DNA of 64,000 bases from the NCBI GenBank assembly GCA_963792855.1, contig CAWBXZ010000005.1:310001-374000 (forward strand). Reading direction: 5' to 3'. The notes under the pieces were generated by a model. It ran no database searches and was not told where the DNA came from. It saw only the letters and a program-made list of their open reading frames with translations. This DNA comes from SG8-40 sp963792855. GTDB taxonomy: Bacteria; Pseudomonadota; Gammaproteobacteria; Burkholderiales; Eutrophovitaceae. A program made the translations under genes and the position numbers. Within the stretch, counting starts at the first letter, position 1. Each line of letters begins with the position of its first letter. Shown here in pieces: positions 53,274-62,632 of the stretch.

Positions 53274-54331
53274 GTCGCACGATCCTTATCATGGCCGGTG
53301 GCACAGGTGGACACATCTTTCCCGCGCTGGCGGTGGCGGATGAGCTGAAGTCGCGTGGCTGGCGTGTAGTCTGGCTCGGTTCCAAGGCGGGTATGGAGGC
53401 GCGCATCGTTCCGGATCACGGCTATGAAATCGAGTGGCTGCGCTTTGGCGGTTTGCGCGGCAAGGGCCTGATCCGCATGGCGCTTCTGCCGCTCAATTTG
53501 CTGATTGCATTCTGGCAGAGTGCGCGAGTCATCTTCAGAGTGCGCCCGGACGTGGTGCTGGGAATGGGCGGTTACGTCAGTTTCCCCGGCGGCATGATGG
53601 CGGCGTTGTTCCTGCGCCCGCTGGTGGTGCATGAGCAAAATGCTGTCGCCGGCCTTGCCAACAGGGTTCTGGCAATGGTGTCTGACCGAGTTCTCGAAGC
53701 TTTCCCGGGAGCGCTGTCCCGTGCCGTTTGCACCGGAAACCCGGTGCGAAAAGCCATCGCCGAAATCGAGGACCCGCAAACACGTTATGCAAAGACGGCG
53801 GACCGGCTGCGACTGCTGGTGATCGGCGGCAGTCTGGGGGCCAAGGCGTTGAATGAAACGGTGCCTGCGGCCCTCGCGTTGATACCGGAAAACGTTCGCC
53901 CGGACGTCACGCACCAATCAGGCCGCCAGCACCTGGCAGCGCTGCAGGCGCTTTACCGCAACGCGAGTGTCGATGCCAGCACAGTGGCGTTTATCGACGA
54001 CATGGCAACCGCGCTCGCGCGGGCCGATATCGTGGTGTGCCGCGCTGGAGCGACCACGGTTGCGGAACTTGCAGTCGCCGGCGTAGCCAGCCTGTTGGTG
54101 CCGTTTCCCTCCGCAGTGGACGACCATCAGACCGTGAACGCGCGTTTCCTCGCCGATCGCGATGCAGCGATTCTGATTCAACAGAGAGACCTGACGCCGC
54201 GGCGTCTGGCGGACGTGCTCCAGGGTTTGACCCGCGACCGCTTGTCGCAAATGGCGGGCAGGGCGCGGGCGCTTGGAAAAGTGCACGCCACGCGAGATGT
54301 GGCGGATCACTGTGTGGCGGTTGCCGGATGA
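53270..54331 (+). CDS. murG: UDP-GlcNAc:lipid I N-acetylglucosaminyltransferase
   Basis: A 353-residue GT28 enzyme that makes lipid II. The G-loop AGGTGGHIFPALAVAD opens the protein, HEQNAVAGLANRVL and GGSLGAKALNE follow, and the donor-binding segment is VVCRAGATTVAELAVAGVASLLVPFP. The GTG start has GGGAG seven bases upstream, supplied by the unusual insert. It overlaps murC by 4 bp. Confidence 0.97.
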   Translation: MSRTILIMAGGTGGHIFPALAVADELKSRGWRVVWLGSKAGMEARIVPDHGYEIEWLRFGGLRGKGLIRMALLPLNLLIAFWQSARVIFRVRPDVVLGMGGYVSFPGGMMAALFLRPLVVHEQNAVAGLANRVLAMVSDRVLEAFPGALSRAVCTGNPVRKAIAEIEDPQTRYAKTADRLRLLVIGGSLGAKALNETVPAALALIPENVRPDVTHQSGRQHLAALQALYRNASVDASTVAFIDDMATALARADIVVCRAGATTVAELAVAGVASLLVPFPSAVDDHQTVNARFLADRDAAILIQQRDLTPRRLADVLQGLTRDRLSQMAGRARALGKVHATRDVADHCVAVAG

Positions 54332-55743
54332 GGCACAAGGTCAAACATGTCCACTTTGTTGGAATCGGGGGTGCCGGTATGAGCGGAATCGCCGAGGTGA
54401 TGTTCAATCTTGGCTTTGACGTTTCCGGGTCGGATCTGGTCGACAACGCAGCTGTTGCGCACCTCCGCTCGCTCGGAGCGAGGGTCACCACTGGTCACAA
54501 TCCCGAAAATATTGCCGGTGCTGACGTCGTGGTGACATCGACAGCAGTCAAAAGCGATAACCCGGAAGTGGCAGCTGCCAGGTCGAAACGTATTCCGGTT
54601 GTGCCGCGCGCGATGATGCTTGCCGAGTTGATGCGCCTGAAACAGGGCATCGCCGTTGCGGGAACACATGGAAAAACCACCACAACCAGTTTGATAGCGA
54701 GCGTGCTGGCCGAAGCAGGAATGGATCCGACATTCGTAATCGGCGGACGCCTTGAAGCGGCTGGCTCGCATGCAAAGCTGGGTACTGGCGAATTCATCGT
54801 CGCGGAAGCAGATGAGTCCGACGCCTCATTTCTTTACCTGCAACCCGTGCTCGCGGTTGTGACGAATATCGACGCCGACCACATGGACACCTACGGCCAC
54901 GATTTCGGGCGATTGCGGCACGCGTTTCTGGAATTTGTCGAGCATCTTCCTTTCTACGGCACGGCGGTCGTGTGCGTGGACGACGAAAACGTGCGCAGCT
55001 TGCTGCCGCTTATTACCAAGCCGGTGACCACTTACGGTCTGGACGAGGCGGCGCACATACGTGCAGTTGATATCGTGCACTCGGCGGGGAAGATGCGATT
55101 CCGCGTTACGCGTCGCGCCACTGTTGATGAGTCCAGATTAAAGGATCTCGCGATCACGTTGAATATGCCGGGCGAACACAACGTGCGCAATGCGTTGGCC
55201 ACGATCGCCGTGGCAATGGAAGTGGGCGTGTCGGACGACGCAATCGTGCGCGCCCTGGCAGGCTTCCGCGGCGTGGGGCGGCGTTTTCAGCGCTATGGCG
55301 ATATATCGCTCGGTGAGGGCAAGTCCTTCGTTCTGATTGACGACTATGCACACCACCCTGCCGAGATGGCGCCAACCATAGCAGCGGTGCGTGGCGCATT
55401 TCCGCAAAGGCGTCTTGTGCTCGCATTTCAGCCGCACCGCTATACCCGTACGCGCGACTGTTTTGAGGATTTTGTCCGGGTGCTATCCAGTGTCGACGTG
55501 CTGTTGTTGACCGAGGTGTACGCAGCGGGTGAAACACCTATTGTTGCAGCTGACGGACGCGCTCTTGCGCGGGCAGTTCGGGTGGCGGGTCAGGTAGAGC
55601 CAATTTTTGTCGATGACGTTAGCGAATTGCCGGCCGCGATTGCGAAAGTTGCTCAAGCGGGTGATGTCGTGGTGACGATGGGTGCCGGATCGATCGGTCT
55701 GGTACCGGTTGCGGTGAGCAAGGCTGAAGGGGTGAAGTGCTGA
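54328..55743 (+). CDS. murC: UDP-N-acetylmuramate:L-alanine ligase
   Basis: A 471-residue Mur ligase adding the first residue of the stem peptide. HFVGIGGAGMSGIAEV is the UDP-binding start and VAGTHGKTTTTSLI the ATP loop. AEADESDASFLYLQP and DDYAHHPAEM are typical of MurC. The ATG at 54328 overlaps murG; a longer upstream frame is rejected. It overlaps murB by 7 bp if murB begins at 55737. Confidence 0.97.
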   Translation: MRHKVKHVHFVGIGGAGMSGIAEVMFNLGFDVSGSDLVDNAAVAHLRSLGARVTTGHNPENIAGADVVVTSTAVKSDNPEVAAARSKRIPVVPRAMMLAELMRLKQGIAVAGTHGKTTTTSLIASVLAEAGMDPTFVIGGRLEAAGSHAKLGTGEFIVAEADESDASFLYLQPVLAVVTNIDADHMDTYGHDFGRLRHAFLEFVEHLPFYGTAVVCVDDENVRSLLPLITKPVTTYGLDEAAHIRAVDIVHSAGKMRFRVTRRATVDESRLKDLAITLNMPGEHNVRNALATIAVAMEVGVSDDAIVRALAGFRGVGRRFQRYGDISLGEGKSFVLIDDYAHHPAEMAPTIAAVRGAFPQRRLVLAFQPHRYTRTRDCFEDFVRVLSSVDVLLLTEVYAAGETPIVAADGRALARAVRVAGQVEPIFVDDVSELPAAIAKVAQAGDVVVTMGAGSIGLVPVAVSKAEGVKC

Positions 55744-56675
55744 ACATGTACCTGGCGGAGAGAATACCGAAGGAGGCACTTGGATTGCGGGGCGTGTTGC
55801 GAAACGATGAACCAATGCGGCGCCACACGAGTTGGCGCGTTGGCGGTCCGGCGGACCAGTGTTATACGCCGGCGGATCTTGCCGACTTGTCGGTATTCCT
55901 GTGCAACTTGCCTGCTGGCGAGCCGATAACGTTCGTTGGTCTCGGCAGCAACTTGCTGGTTCGGGACGGTGGTATTCGCGGCACCGTTATTTTTACGCAT
56001 TCAGCCCTTGTCAGACTGGAACTTGTAGAGCGCGAAGGCCGGAGGGAAATATATGCAGAGACTGGCGTGGCAAGTCCGAAAGTGTCGCGGTTCGCGGCGA
56101 TGCACGGTTACGAGGGCGGCGAGTTCCTGACCGGAATCCCCGGGACGATTGGTGGCGCGCTGGCGATGAACGCCGGCTGTTACGGCAGCGAAACCTGGGA
56201 CATCGTGAAACAGGTTCTGACAATCGACCGTGTCGGCCAACTGCGTGAGCGGCGGCGCACGGACTACCAGATCGGATATCGAAGCGTGACACCGCTGTTC
56301 GATACAGAAGAGTTCTTTGTTGGCGCCTGGATGTGCCTGCAACCGGGTGACGGCGAGCGTTCGCGCAATAAGATCAAGAGTCTGTTGCAAAAGCGCATCG
56401 CTTCCCAACCGCTTCAAATCCCAAACGCCGGTTCGGTTTTCCGCAATCCGCCCGGAGATCATGCTGCGCGCCTGATCGAGTACTGCGGTTTGAAGGGCGT
56501 TCGTCGCGGCAATGCGATGGTTTCGCCCAAGCATGCCAACTTTATTGTGAATACTGGTGGTGCGAGCGCGGCGGATATTGAATCGCTGATTGACCATGTT
56601 CACGCAACAGTGCTGGAGAAATGCGGCATCGATTTGCAGCGTGAAGTACGCATCATCGGCGAGGTGGTTCGATGA
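55737..56675 (+). CDS. murB: UDP-N-acetylenolpyruvoylglucosamine reductase
   Basis: A 312-residue FAD enzyme that reduces enolpyruvyl-UDP-GlcNAc to UDP-MurNAc. RRHTSWRVGGPADQCYTP, GLGSNLLVRDGGIRG, GIPGTIGGALAMNAGCYG and the C-terminal PNAGSVFRNPPGDHAARLIE and SPKHANFIVNTG blocks define it. The conserved Tyr in DYQIGYRSV and shortened form fit the type II group lacking the E. coli extra domain. The start is GTG 55737 or ATG 55746. Confidence 0.96.
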   Translation: MLNMYLAERIPKEALGLRGVLRNDEPMRRHTSWRVGGPADQCYTPADLADLSVFLCNLPAGEPITFVGLGSNLLVRDGGIRGTVIFTHSALVRLELVEREGRREIYAETGVASPKVSRFAAMHGYEGGEFLTGIPGTIGGALAMNAGCYGSETWDIVKQVLTIDRVGQLRERRRTDYQIGYRSVTPLFDTEEFFVGAWMCLQPGDGERSRNKIKSLLQKRIASQPLQIPNAGSVFRNPPGDHAARLIEYCGLKGVRRGNAMVSPKHANFIVNTGGASAADIESLIDHVHATVLEKCGIDLQREVRIIGEVVR

Positions 56676-57589
56676 CCGGACGCGATGCCGGCAAGGTGGC
56701 CGTGTTGCTGGGCGGCAAATCTTCCGAGCGCGAGGTGTCCCTGATGTCGGGCACGGCGGTCCTTGAGGCGCTCAGGCGCCAGGGGGTGGATGCGCACGCA
56801 TTCGATACCGGCGAGCGCAGTCTGTCTGATCTGGCCGCTGAGCGTTTCGACCGGGCATTCGTCATTTTGCATGGTCGTTACGGCGAAGATGGCACGGTGC
56901 AGGGCGCCTTGGATCTGATGGGCATTCCTTACACCGGCAGCGGTGTTCTGGCGTGTGCGCTGGCAATGGACAAGTGGCGAACCAAGTTGATCTGGAAGGC
57001 CGTGGGCATTCCGACGCCGCGTTTCGAGATGTTGTCGGAGAGTTCCGATTTCGAGGCGTGCGTGCAGGCGCTGGGATTACCGTTGATCGTGAAACCGGCA
57101 CGCGAGGGCTCCACCATCGGCTTGACCAAGGTGGTCGATGCGAGCGAGCTACAAGGTGCCTATCTCGAGGCGGCCAAGTACGACTCACTGGTGCTCGCCG
57201 AGGAGTTCGTCGACGGGCCGGAGCTGACCGCGGCCATACTTGGCGAACAATCGCTGCCACTGGTCCGGATCGAGGCGCCGGGGCATAAGTACGATTACCA
57301 CGCCAAGTATTTTTCCGACCAGACGCAGTATTTCTGCCCATCAGGAATTGATACGGGGTTGGAGCAAAGAATCACCCATCTGTGTGCCGAAGCTTACCGC
57401 TCGATCGGGTGCAGTGGCTGGGGACGGGTAGACGTCATGGTCGATGCTGACGGCGAGCCCTGGATTCTGGAGGTCAATACCGTTCCCGGCATGACCGCGC
57501 ACAGCCTGGTGCCGATGGCAGCAAAGGCGGCAGGGATATCCTTCGATGCGCTGGTTATGCGGATACTGGAGGGCGCGCGTGTGGAATAA
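56672..57589 (+). CDS. ddlB: D-alanine--D-alanine ligase B
   Basis: A 305-residue ATP-grasp enzyme. VAVLLGGKSSEREVSLMSG opens it. HGRYGEDGTVQGALDLMGIPYTGSGVLA follows, then the central VKPAREGSTIGLTKV and the C-terminal ILEVNTVPGMTAHSLVPMAA with the metal-binding E-x-N. It supplies D-Ala-D-Ala for MurF. Overlaps are 4 bp with murB and 11 bp with ftsQ. Confidence 0.97.
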   Translation: MTGRDAGKVAVLLGGKSSEREVSLMSGTAVLEALRRQGVDAHAFDTGERSLSDLAAERFDRAFVILHGRYGEDGTVQGALDLMGIPYTGSGVLACALAMDKWRTKLIWKAVGIPTPRFEMLSESSDFEACVQALGLPLIVKPAREGSTIGLTKVVDASELQGAYLEAAKYDSLVLAEEFVDGPELTAAILGEQSLPLVRIEAPGHKYDYHAKYFSDQTQYFCPSGIDTGLEQRITHLCAEAYRSIGCSGWGRVDVMVDADGEPWILEVNTVPGMTAHSLVPMAAKAAGISFDALVMRILEGARVE

Positions 57590-58298
57590 CGTGCAAGTCC
57601 TGACGCGCGTATCAAATGCAGCGTTCGTCCTTGCCATTGCCATGCTGCTTGGTGGTGTTATCTGGCGCGCAGCACACCTGGACATGTTTTCCGTTCGCAC
57701 GATCGACATTGTCGGAAATGTTGCGCACATCACGCGCGAGCAGGTGCAGACGATTGCCGGCAACCAACTGCATGGCACGTTCTTCACGGTCGATTTGCGA
57801 GGTGCGCAGGCAGCGTTCGAAAAACTGCCATGGGTTCGTCGCGTCGATGTGCGTCGTCGTTGGCCTGACCGGCTTGAAGTGGTCGTCGAGGAGCATCGCG
57901 AGCTGGCGCGCTGGGGCAGCACCGCGCTGGTCAATACAGCCGGTGAAGTGTTTGAGGGTGCGAGCAATAGCCGATTGCCATTACTGGAAGGCCCGGCCGG
58001 GACCAACATCGAAGTCACCCGCAACTACTTTCGTTTCAATGAATCGCTTGCGCAGATTGGCCGTCAGGTCAGGAGTGTTCGATTGTCGGAACGGCGTGCG
58101 TGGCGTTTGGACCTGGATGACGGCACGGTCATTGAGCTGGGGCGACATGGAGTGGTTGAGAGGCTGAGCGGCTTCGTCGCGGTATACGGGCGCAGTGTCG
58201 CCGAGTTGAAAGGCAAGATCCGCTACGTTGACTTGCGTTACGTCAACGGCTTTGCGGTGCGGGTGGAAGATAACAAACGGGGTGATAAACGGGCATGA
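57579..58298 (+). CDS. ftsQ: Cell division protein FtsQ
   Basis: A 239-residue bitopic protein. One membrane helix lies at about 13-31 (FVLAIAMLLGGVIW). The POTRA domain (FSVRTIDIVGNVAHITREQV, then LPWVRRVDVRRRWPDRLEVVVEEH) and the beta domain follow. It recruits FtsLB to the divisome. The GTG at 57579 is chosen for the GGAGG site six bases upstream and overlaps the end of ddlB. Confidence 0.94.
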   Translation: MWNNVQVLTRVSNAAFVLAIAMLLGGVIWRAAHLDMFSVRTIDIVGNVAHITREQVQTIAGNQLHGTFFTVDLRGAQAAFEKLPWVRRVDVRRRWPDRLEVVVEEHRELARWGSTALVNTAGEVFEGASNSRLPLLEGPAGTNIEVTRNYFRFNESLAQIGRQVRSVRLSERRAWRLDLDDGTVIELGRHGVVERLSGFVAVYGRSVAELKGKIRYVDLRYVNGFAVRVEDNKRGDKRA

Positions 58299-59566
58299 AA
58301 CCTGTCGAATGGAATCGGGGAGTACCGAGAGCGAAGGCACGCGAGAGCAAGAACCTCATTGTCGCTCTCGACATCGGAACCTCAAAGATTGCGGCAATTG
58401 TCGCTGAATTTCGCCCCGAGGGCGGATTCGAGGTAATCGGTATGGGCAGTGCGCCATCGCGGGGGCTCAAGAAGGGCGTTGTCGTCAACATCGAGTCGAC
58501 GGTGAATGCCATCCAGCGCGCACTTGAAGAGGCCGAGTTGATGGCCGATTGCAAGATTCGCGAGGTCTGGACCGGGATTGCGGGAAGTCATATTCGCAGT
58601 TTTAACTCACACGGCATGGTGGCGATAAAGGATCTCGAAGTCGCGCAAAGCGACGTCGACCGCGTGGTGGAAACGGCGCGGGCCATTCCCATCCCGACCG
58701 ATCAGCAGATTCTCCATGTGCTGAACCAGGAGTTCGTGATTGACGGACAGGAAGACGTGCGCGAACCGATCGCGATGTCCGGTGTGCGCCTTGAAGTCAA
58801 GGTCCACATTGTCACAGGTGCGGTTTCAGCTGCACAGAACATCATGAAATGCGTACGCCGTTGTGGGCTGGAGGTCAATGACCTTATCTTGCAGCCGCTT
58901 GCTTCTGCGATGGCAGTGTTGTCGGAGGACGAGAAAGATCTTGGTGTATGTCTGCTGGACATTGGAGGGGGCACCAGCGATCTGGCGATCTTCACCCAGG
59001 GTGCGATTCGCCACACTGCCGTGATTCCCATCGCCGGCGATCAGATTACCAACGATATTGCGATGGCCTTGCGAACACCGACCAAGGATGCCGAGGAAAT
59101 CAAACGCAATCACGGTTGTGCGCTCAGGGAACTGGCCAATCCGCAAGAGATGATCGAAGTGCCGGGTGTGGGAGACCGCCCGTCGAGAAAGCTGTCTCGG
59201 CAGACGCTGGCCGAAGTGATCGAGCCGCGGGTCGAGGAGTTGTATTCGTTGGTGCAGGCTGAACTGCGCCGTAGTGGATTTGAAGAGTTGCTTTCCTCCG
59301 GTGTCGTTATTACCGGGGGCAGTGGCGCGATGGAGGGCATGGTCGAGTTGGGCGAGGAAGTTTTTCATATGCCCGTGCGGCTCGGCTTGCCGTCCTACTC
59401 TGAGGGTTTGTCTGAAGTGATTCGCAATCCAAGGTACTCAACGGGTGTCGGGTTGCTGATGGCAGGCGTGTCCCAGCACGAGCGTCAGAAGATTGAAAAG
59501 ATGCAGAACGGTTCTTTCAAACACGTCTTCGAGAGGATGAGAAAGTGGTTTGAAACAAATTTCTAG
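58295..59566 (+). CDS. ftsA: Cell division protein FtsA
   Basis: A 423-residue actin-like ATPase that tethers FtsZ to the membrane. IVALDIGTSKIAAIVAE is the phosphate-1 loop, LGVCLLDIGGGTSDLAIF phosphate-2, and VVITGGSGAMEGMVELGEEVF the adenosine motif. The C-terminal amphipathic anchor is FKHVFERMRKWFETNF. The start is in an ATGA overlap with ftsQ. Confidence 0.97.
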   Translation: MKPVEWNRGVPRAKARESKNLIVALDIGTSKIAAIVAEFRPEGGFEVIGMGSAPSRGLKKGVVVNIESTVNAIQRALEEAELMADCKIREVWTGIAGSHIRSFNSHGMVAIKDLEVAQSDVDRVVETARAIPIPTDQQILHVLNQEFVIDGQEDVREPIAMSGVRLEVKVHIVTGAVSAAQNIMKCVRRCGLEVNDLILQPLASAMAVLSEDEKDLGVCLLDIGGGTSDLAIFTQGAIRHTAVIPIAGDQITNDIAMALRTPTKDAEEIKRNHGCALRELANPQEMIEVPGVGDRPSRKLSRQTLAEVIEPRVEELYSLVQAELRRSGFEELLSSGVVITGGSGAMEGMVELGEEVFHMPVRLGLPSYSEGLSEVIRNPRYSTGVGLLMAGVSQHERQKIEKMQNGSFKHVFERMRKWFETNF

Positions 59567-59643
59567 TGAATCCGGCGATGGATTCCACAACTGCAGATTC
59601 GGGTATTCACAAACTACAGGTGCATTAGCAGAGGAGAATGGAA

Positions 59644-60795
59644 ATGTTTGAAATCGTGGACACACAGGCACAGGAAGCCGTTATCAAGGTCATCGGCGTC
59701 GGCGGGTGCGGCGGCAACGCCGTCGATCACATGATTCTGGAAGGCGTGGAAGGTGTGGAATTCATCTGCGCCAACACCGATGCGCAAGCGCTCAAGCGCA
59801 CCAAATCCAAAACGCTCCTGCAGTTGGGCGCGGCTGTCACCAAAGGCCTTGGAGCGGGTGCGGACCCGGAGGTTGGCCGCGAGTCAGCGGTTGAGGACCG
59901 CGAGCGAATCATCGAGTTGATCGAAGGTGCTGACATGCTTTTCCTGACAGCGGGTATGGGCGGAGGCACCGGCACCGGTGCTGCTCCGATTGTCGCCCAG
60001 GCAGCGCGGGAACTTGGCATTCTGACAGTCGCGGTAGTGACCAAGCCTTTTGCGTTCGAGGGCAAGCGGCAGAAGATTGCTGCGGATGGTCTGGAAGAGC
60101 TCGCCTCCCATGTTGATTCGCTGATTGTGATTCCCAATGACAAGCTAATGGATGTACTCGGTGATGACGTGTCGATGCTCGATGCCTTCAAGGCTGCGAA
60201 TTCTGTTCTGCATGGCGCGGTCGCCGGTATCGCCGAAGTCATCAAATGCCCGGGCCTGGTCAACGTGGACTTCGCCGACGTTCGCACAGTGATGTCCGAA
60301 ATGGGAATGGCGATGATGGGTTCTTCGTCGGCAGAAGGAGACAACCGGGCGCGAATTGCTGCAGAGCAAGCCGTGGCAAGCCCCTTGCTTGAAGATGTCG
60401 ACCTGGCGGGTGCGCGCGGCGTGTTGGTCAATATCACTGCGGGAACGAGCCTGAAGATGCGCGAAGTTCATGAGGTCATGAACACGATCAAGGGATTTAC
60501 CGCCGAGGATGCAACCGTCATTGTTGGCACGGTGATCGATGAGGCTCTCGAAAATCGTCTGCGCGTTACCATGGTGGCGACAGGTTTGGGTGGTTTTAAC
60601 AACCGAAAACAGAGCAAGCCGTTGGCCGTTGTCAGGACCGGAACCGATGAAGCGCCCTTGAGTGTCAACTATGGCGACCTTGATGCGCCCGCTGTCATTC
60701 GCCGGCGTGGCCGCGATGCTGCCGTTCAGGCGATGAAGCAATCCGGTGTGGATATGCTTGATATTCCGGCTTTCTTGCGCAAGCAGGCCGATTAG
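59644..60795 (+). CDS. ftsZ: Cell division GTPase FtsZ
   Basis: A 383-residue tubulin homologue. IKVIGVGGCGGNAVDHM begins the GTPase, the tubulin signature is GMGGGTGTGAAP, and NVDFADVRTVM and the T7 loop follow. The conserved C-terminal peptide DMLDIPAFLRKQ binds FtsA and ZipA. The ATG at 59644 is preferred over 59638, because GAGGAG lies 7 bases before it. The linker is short. Confidence 0.98.
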   Translation: MFEIVDTQAQEAVIKVIGVGGCGGNAVDHMILEGVEGVEFICANTDAQALKRTKSKTLLQLGAAVTKGLGAGADPEVGRESAVEDRERIIELIEGADMLFLTAGMGGGTGTGAAPIVAQAARELGILTVAVVTKPFAFEGKRQKIAADGLEELASHVDSLIVIPNDKLMDVLGDDVSMLDAFKAANSVLHGAVAGIAEVIKCPGLVNVDFADVRTVMSEMGMAMMGSSSAEGDNRARIAAEQAVASPLLEDVDLAGARGVLVNITAGTSLKMREVHEVMNTIKGFTAEDATVIVGTVIDEALENRLRVTMVATGLGGFNNRKQSKPLAVVRTGTDEAPLSVNYGDLDAPAVIRRRGRDAAVQAMKQSGVDMLDIPAFLRKQAD

Positions 60796-60983
60796 GCATT
60801 TAGGGATGCAGCACAGCGTTGGCGGGGCATTGCGGTTCTGATATAGTAATCAGTTGGTTATGGAATGCCGCATTGCAGCACGCGGCATCGGAGAACGAAT
60901 CTGTATCGCAATGGACCGCCAAGGTTGAAAGCGCTGCATGAATTGTGTTGCGACAAGCGAGGAACGGCCCAGCCGTTTTCATG

Positions 60984-61895
60984 ATGATCAGACAGCGAAC
61001 ACTAAAGAACATTGTCCGGGCAACCGGAGTCGGCCTGCATACAGGTAAGAAGGTTTATCTTACGCTGCGTCCGGCGGCACCCAATACGGGCATCGTGTTC
61101 CGCCGCGTCGATCTTGCTCGGGTCGTCGAGATCAAGGCCGATCCCTACGCCGTCAAGGACACCCGTCTTTCGTCCTGCCTGGAAAAAGACGGTGCGCGGA
61201 TTCAGACCGTGGAGCATCTGATGTCCGCGTTTGCCGGCCTCGGGGTCGACAATGTATTTGTCGACCTCAGTGACGGCGAGGTACCGATCATGGACGGCTC
61301 GGCGTCGCCATTTGTTTTCCTGATTCAGTCTGCAGGTATCGAAGAGCAGGCAGCGGCGAAGAGATTTATCCGCATTCTCAAGCCGGTTGAGGTCAGATCT
61401 GACGACAAATGGGTCAAATTCGAGCCTTTTGCGGGATTCCGGGTCGATTTCAGCATTGACTTCAAACACCCGGTGTTTGCCGAGACCAACCGTCGCGTGG
61501 TGGTGGATTTCGAGGATACGTCATTTGTAAAGGAAGTCAGCCGCGCCAGGACCTTCGGCTTCATGCAGGACGTCGAGACCCTGCGTTCGCAGGGACTGGC
61601 TTTGGGTGGGAGTATGGAGAACGCGATCGTCATGGACGAATTCCGTGTTCTCAATGCCGACGGCTTGCGTTACGAAGATGAGTTCGTAAAGCACAAGGCG
61701 CTCGATGCCATTGGCGACCTGTACCTGCTAGGGCATCCGCTCATCGGCGCGTTTACGGCTTTCAAATCAGGCCATGCGCTGAATAATCAGTTATTGCGCC
61801 GCCTGGTCGAGCAGGAAGACGCATGGGAGGAGGTCAGCTTCCAGTCCAAGAACGACGCTCCGCAATTTCTGCGTGTCCAGAGTCAGGCCGCTTGA
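60984..61895 (+). CDS. lpxC: UDP-3-O-acyl-N-acetylglucosamine deacetylase
   Basis: A 303-residue zinc deacetylase, the committed step of lipid A synthesis. MIRQRTLKNIVRATGVGLHTGKKV is the classic start. Zinc ligands lie in QTVEHLMSA and the HKALDAIGDLYL region, with the catalytic His in FKSGHALNNQLL. The start is ATG 60984 or 60981. A 188-bp gap after ftsZ probably holds its own promoter. Confidence 0.97.
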   Translation: MIRQRTLKNIVRATGVGLHTGKKVYLTLRPAAPNTGIVFRRVDLARVVEIKADPYAVKDTRLSSCLEKDGARIQTVEHLMSAFAGLGVDNVFVDLSDGEVPIMDGSASPFVFLIQSAGIEEQAAAKRFIRILKPVEVRSDDKWVKFEPFAGFRVDFSIDFKHPVFAETNRRVVVDFEDTSFVKEVSRARTFGFMQDVETLRSQGLALGGSMENAIVMDEFRVLNADGLRYEDEFVKHKALDAIGDLYLLGHPLIGAFTAFKSGHALNNQLLRRLVEQEDAWEEVSFQSKNDAPQFLRVQSQAA

Positions 61896-61943
61896 CCGGG
61901 TTTTTCATACAATAATTCATTTGGTTGTGAGCTACGCCCGGCG

Positions 61944-62129
61944 ATGCTGATAGCGCGACTGCTGGGGGCATTGCTGGTTATTACGCTCGGCGTGATGCTG
62001 GTTATGTTCCTTGTCACCAGGGAACCCAGGTGGTTGCGTTATTTTGGCCGTGTCCTACTGGTCGGGCTTGTCATCACACTGGTCTTCATTGGAATCTACT
62101 TTCTTGAGCGTTTCTTGCTTGTTATTTAG
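61944..62129 (+). CDS. Small two-helix membrane protein
   Basis: A 61-residue protein made almost wholly of two hydrophobic helices (about 4-26 and 36-58) separated by a short polar turn TREPRWLRYFGR. No domain name is recognised. It follows lpxC by 48 bp in the same direction. Its last 75 bases overlap the convergent dciA-like gene, which lowers confidence in one or other 3' end. Confidence 0.5.
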   Translation: MLIARLLGALLVITLGVMLVMFLVTREPRWLRYFGRVLLVGLVITLVFIGIYFLERFLLVI

Positions 62130-62555
62130 GGGAGTGCTGCGGTTCGCTAGCTGGATGATGGCGCTGCGCAGAGACTCGGACTCAAGGCGGGCAGACAGAG
62201 TAAGAAGGGCCTGTCGGGCTGTGTGACCGAGGAAAATCTGTTTTTTTGGCAAGGGGTTATGGTGGACTGGAACTTGCACCAAAACCCTTAATGCGTTAAG
62301 TTCGCGCTCATCAAGGCGGAGATTCTTGATCAAGCGCGGTGCGAGTTGGCGCAGTTTTGCGGCGGCGGCGCCGCTGCTGGCGGTGACGCTGAGCGTACCC
62401 GAATTGAGTCCGGCGACGGACACTTGGGAAGCGACACCAGCCGGCAAAGCGGCTCTCAGCGCTTTCTGAAGCCGCAGCAAGCGCCGGGTCTGTGTTGTCA
62501 GGTCTCGTACTTCGGGCGCACTTTCGAGGATATTTTTGATTGGTTTCGCTGACAT
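62055..62555 (-). CDS. dciA: DciA-like (DUF721) protein
   Basis: A 166-residue protein of the DUF721/DciA family. LQKALRAALPAGVASQVSVAGLNSGTLSVTASSGAAAAKLRQLAPRLIKNL matches the compact domain. DciA helps load the replicative helicase in bacteria lacking DnaC. The C-terminal tail (from about residue 110) is low-complexity and polar. It is divergent from the M23 peptidase gene. Confidence 0.8.
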   Translation of the reverse strand: MSAKPIKNILESAPEVRDLTTQTRRLLRLQKALRAALPAGVASQVSVAGLNSGTLSVTASSGAAAAKLRQLAPRLIKNLRLDERELNALRVLVQVPVHHNPLPKKQIFLGHTARQALLTLSARLESESLRSAIIQLANRSTPLNNKQETLKKVDSNEDQCDDKPDQ

Positions 62556-62632
62556 GTCTTATCGGTACGAAAATGCTTTTATCGCAGGAACGCCGGACCG
62601 CAATGTAAAGCGGTAGATCCTAAGGGGCCCAG

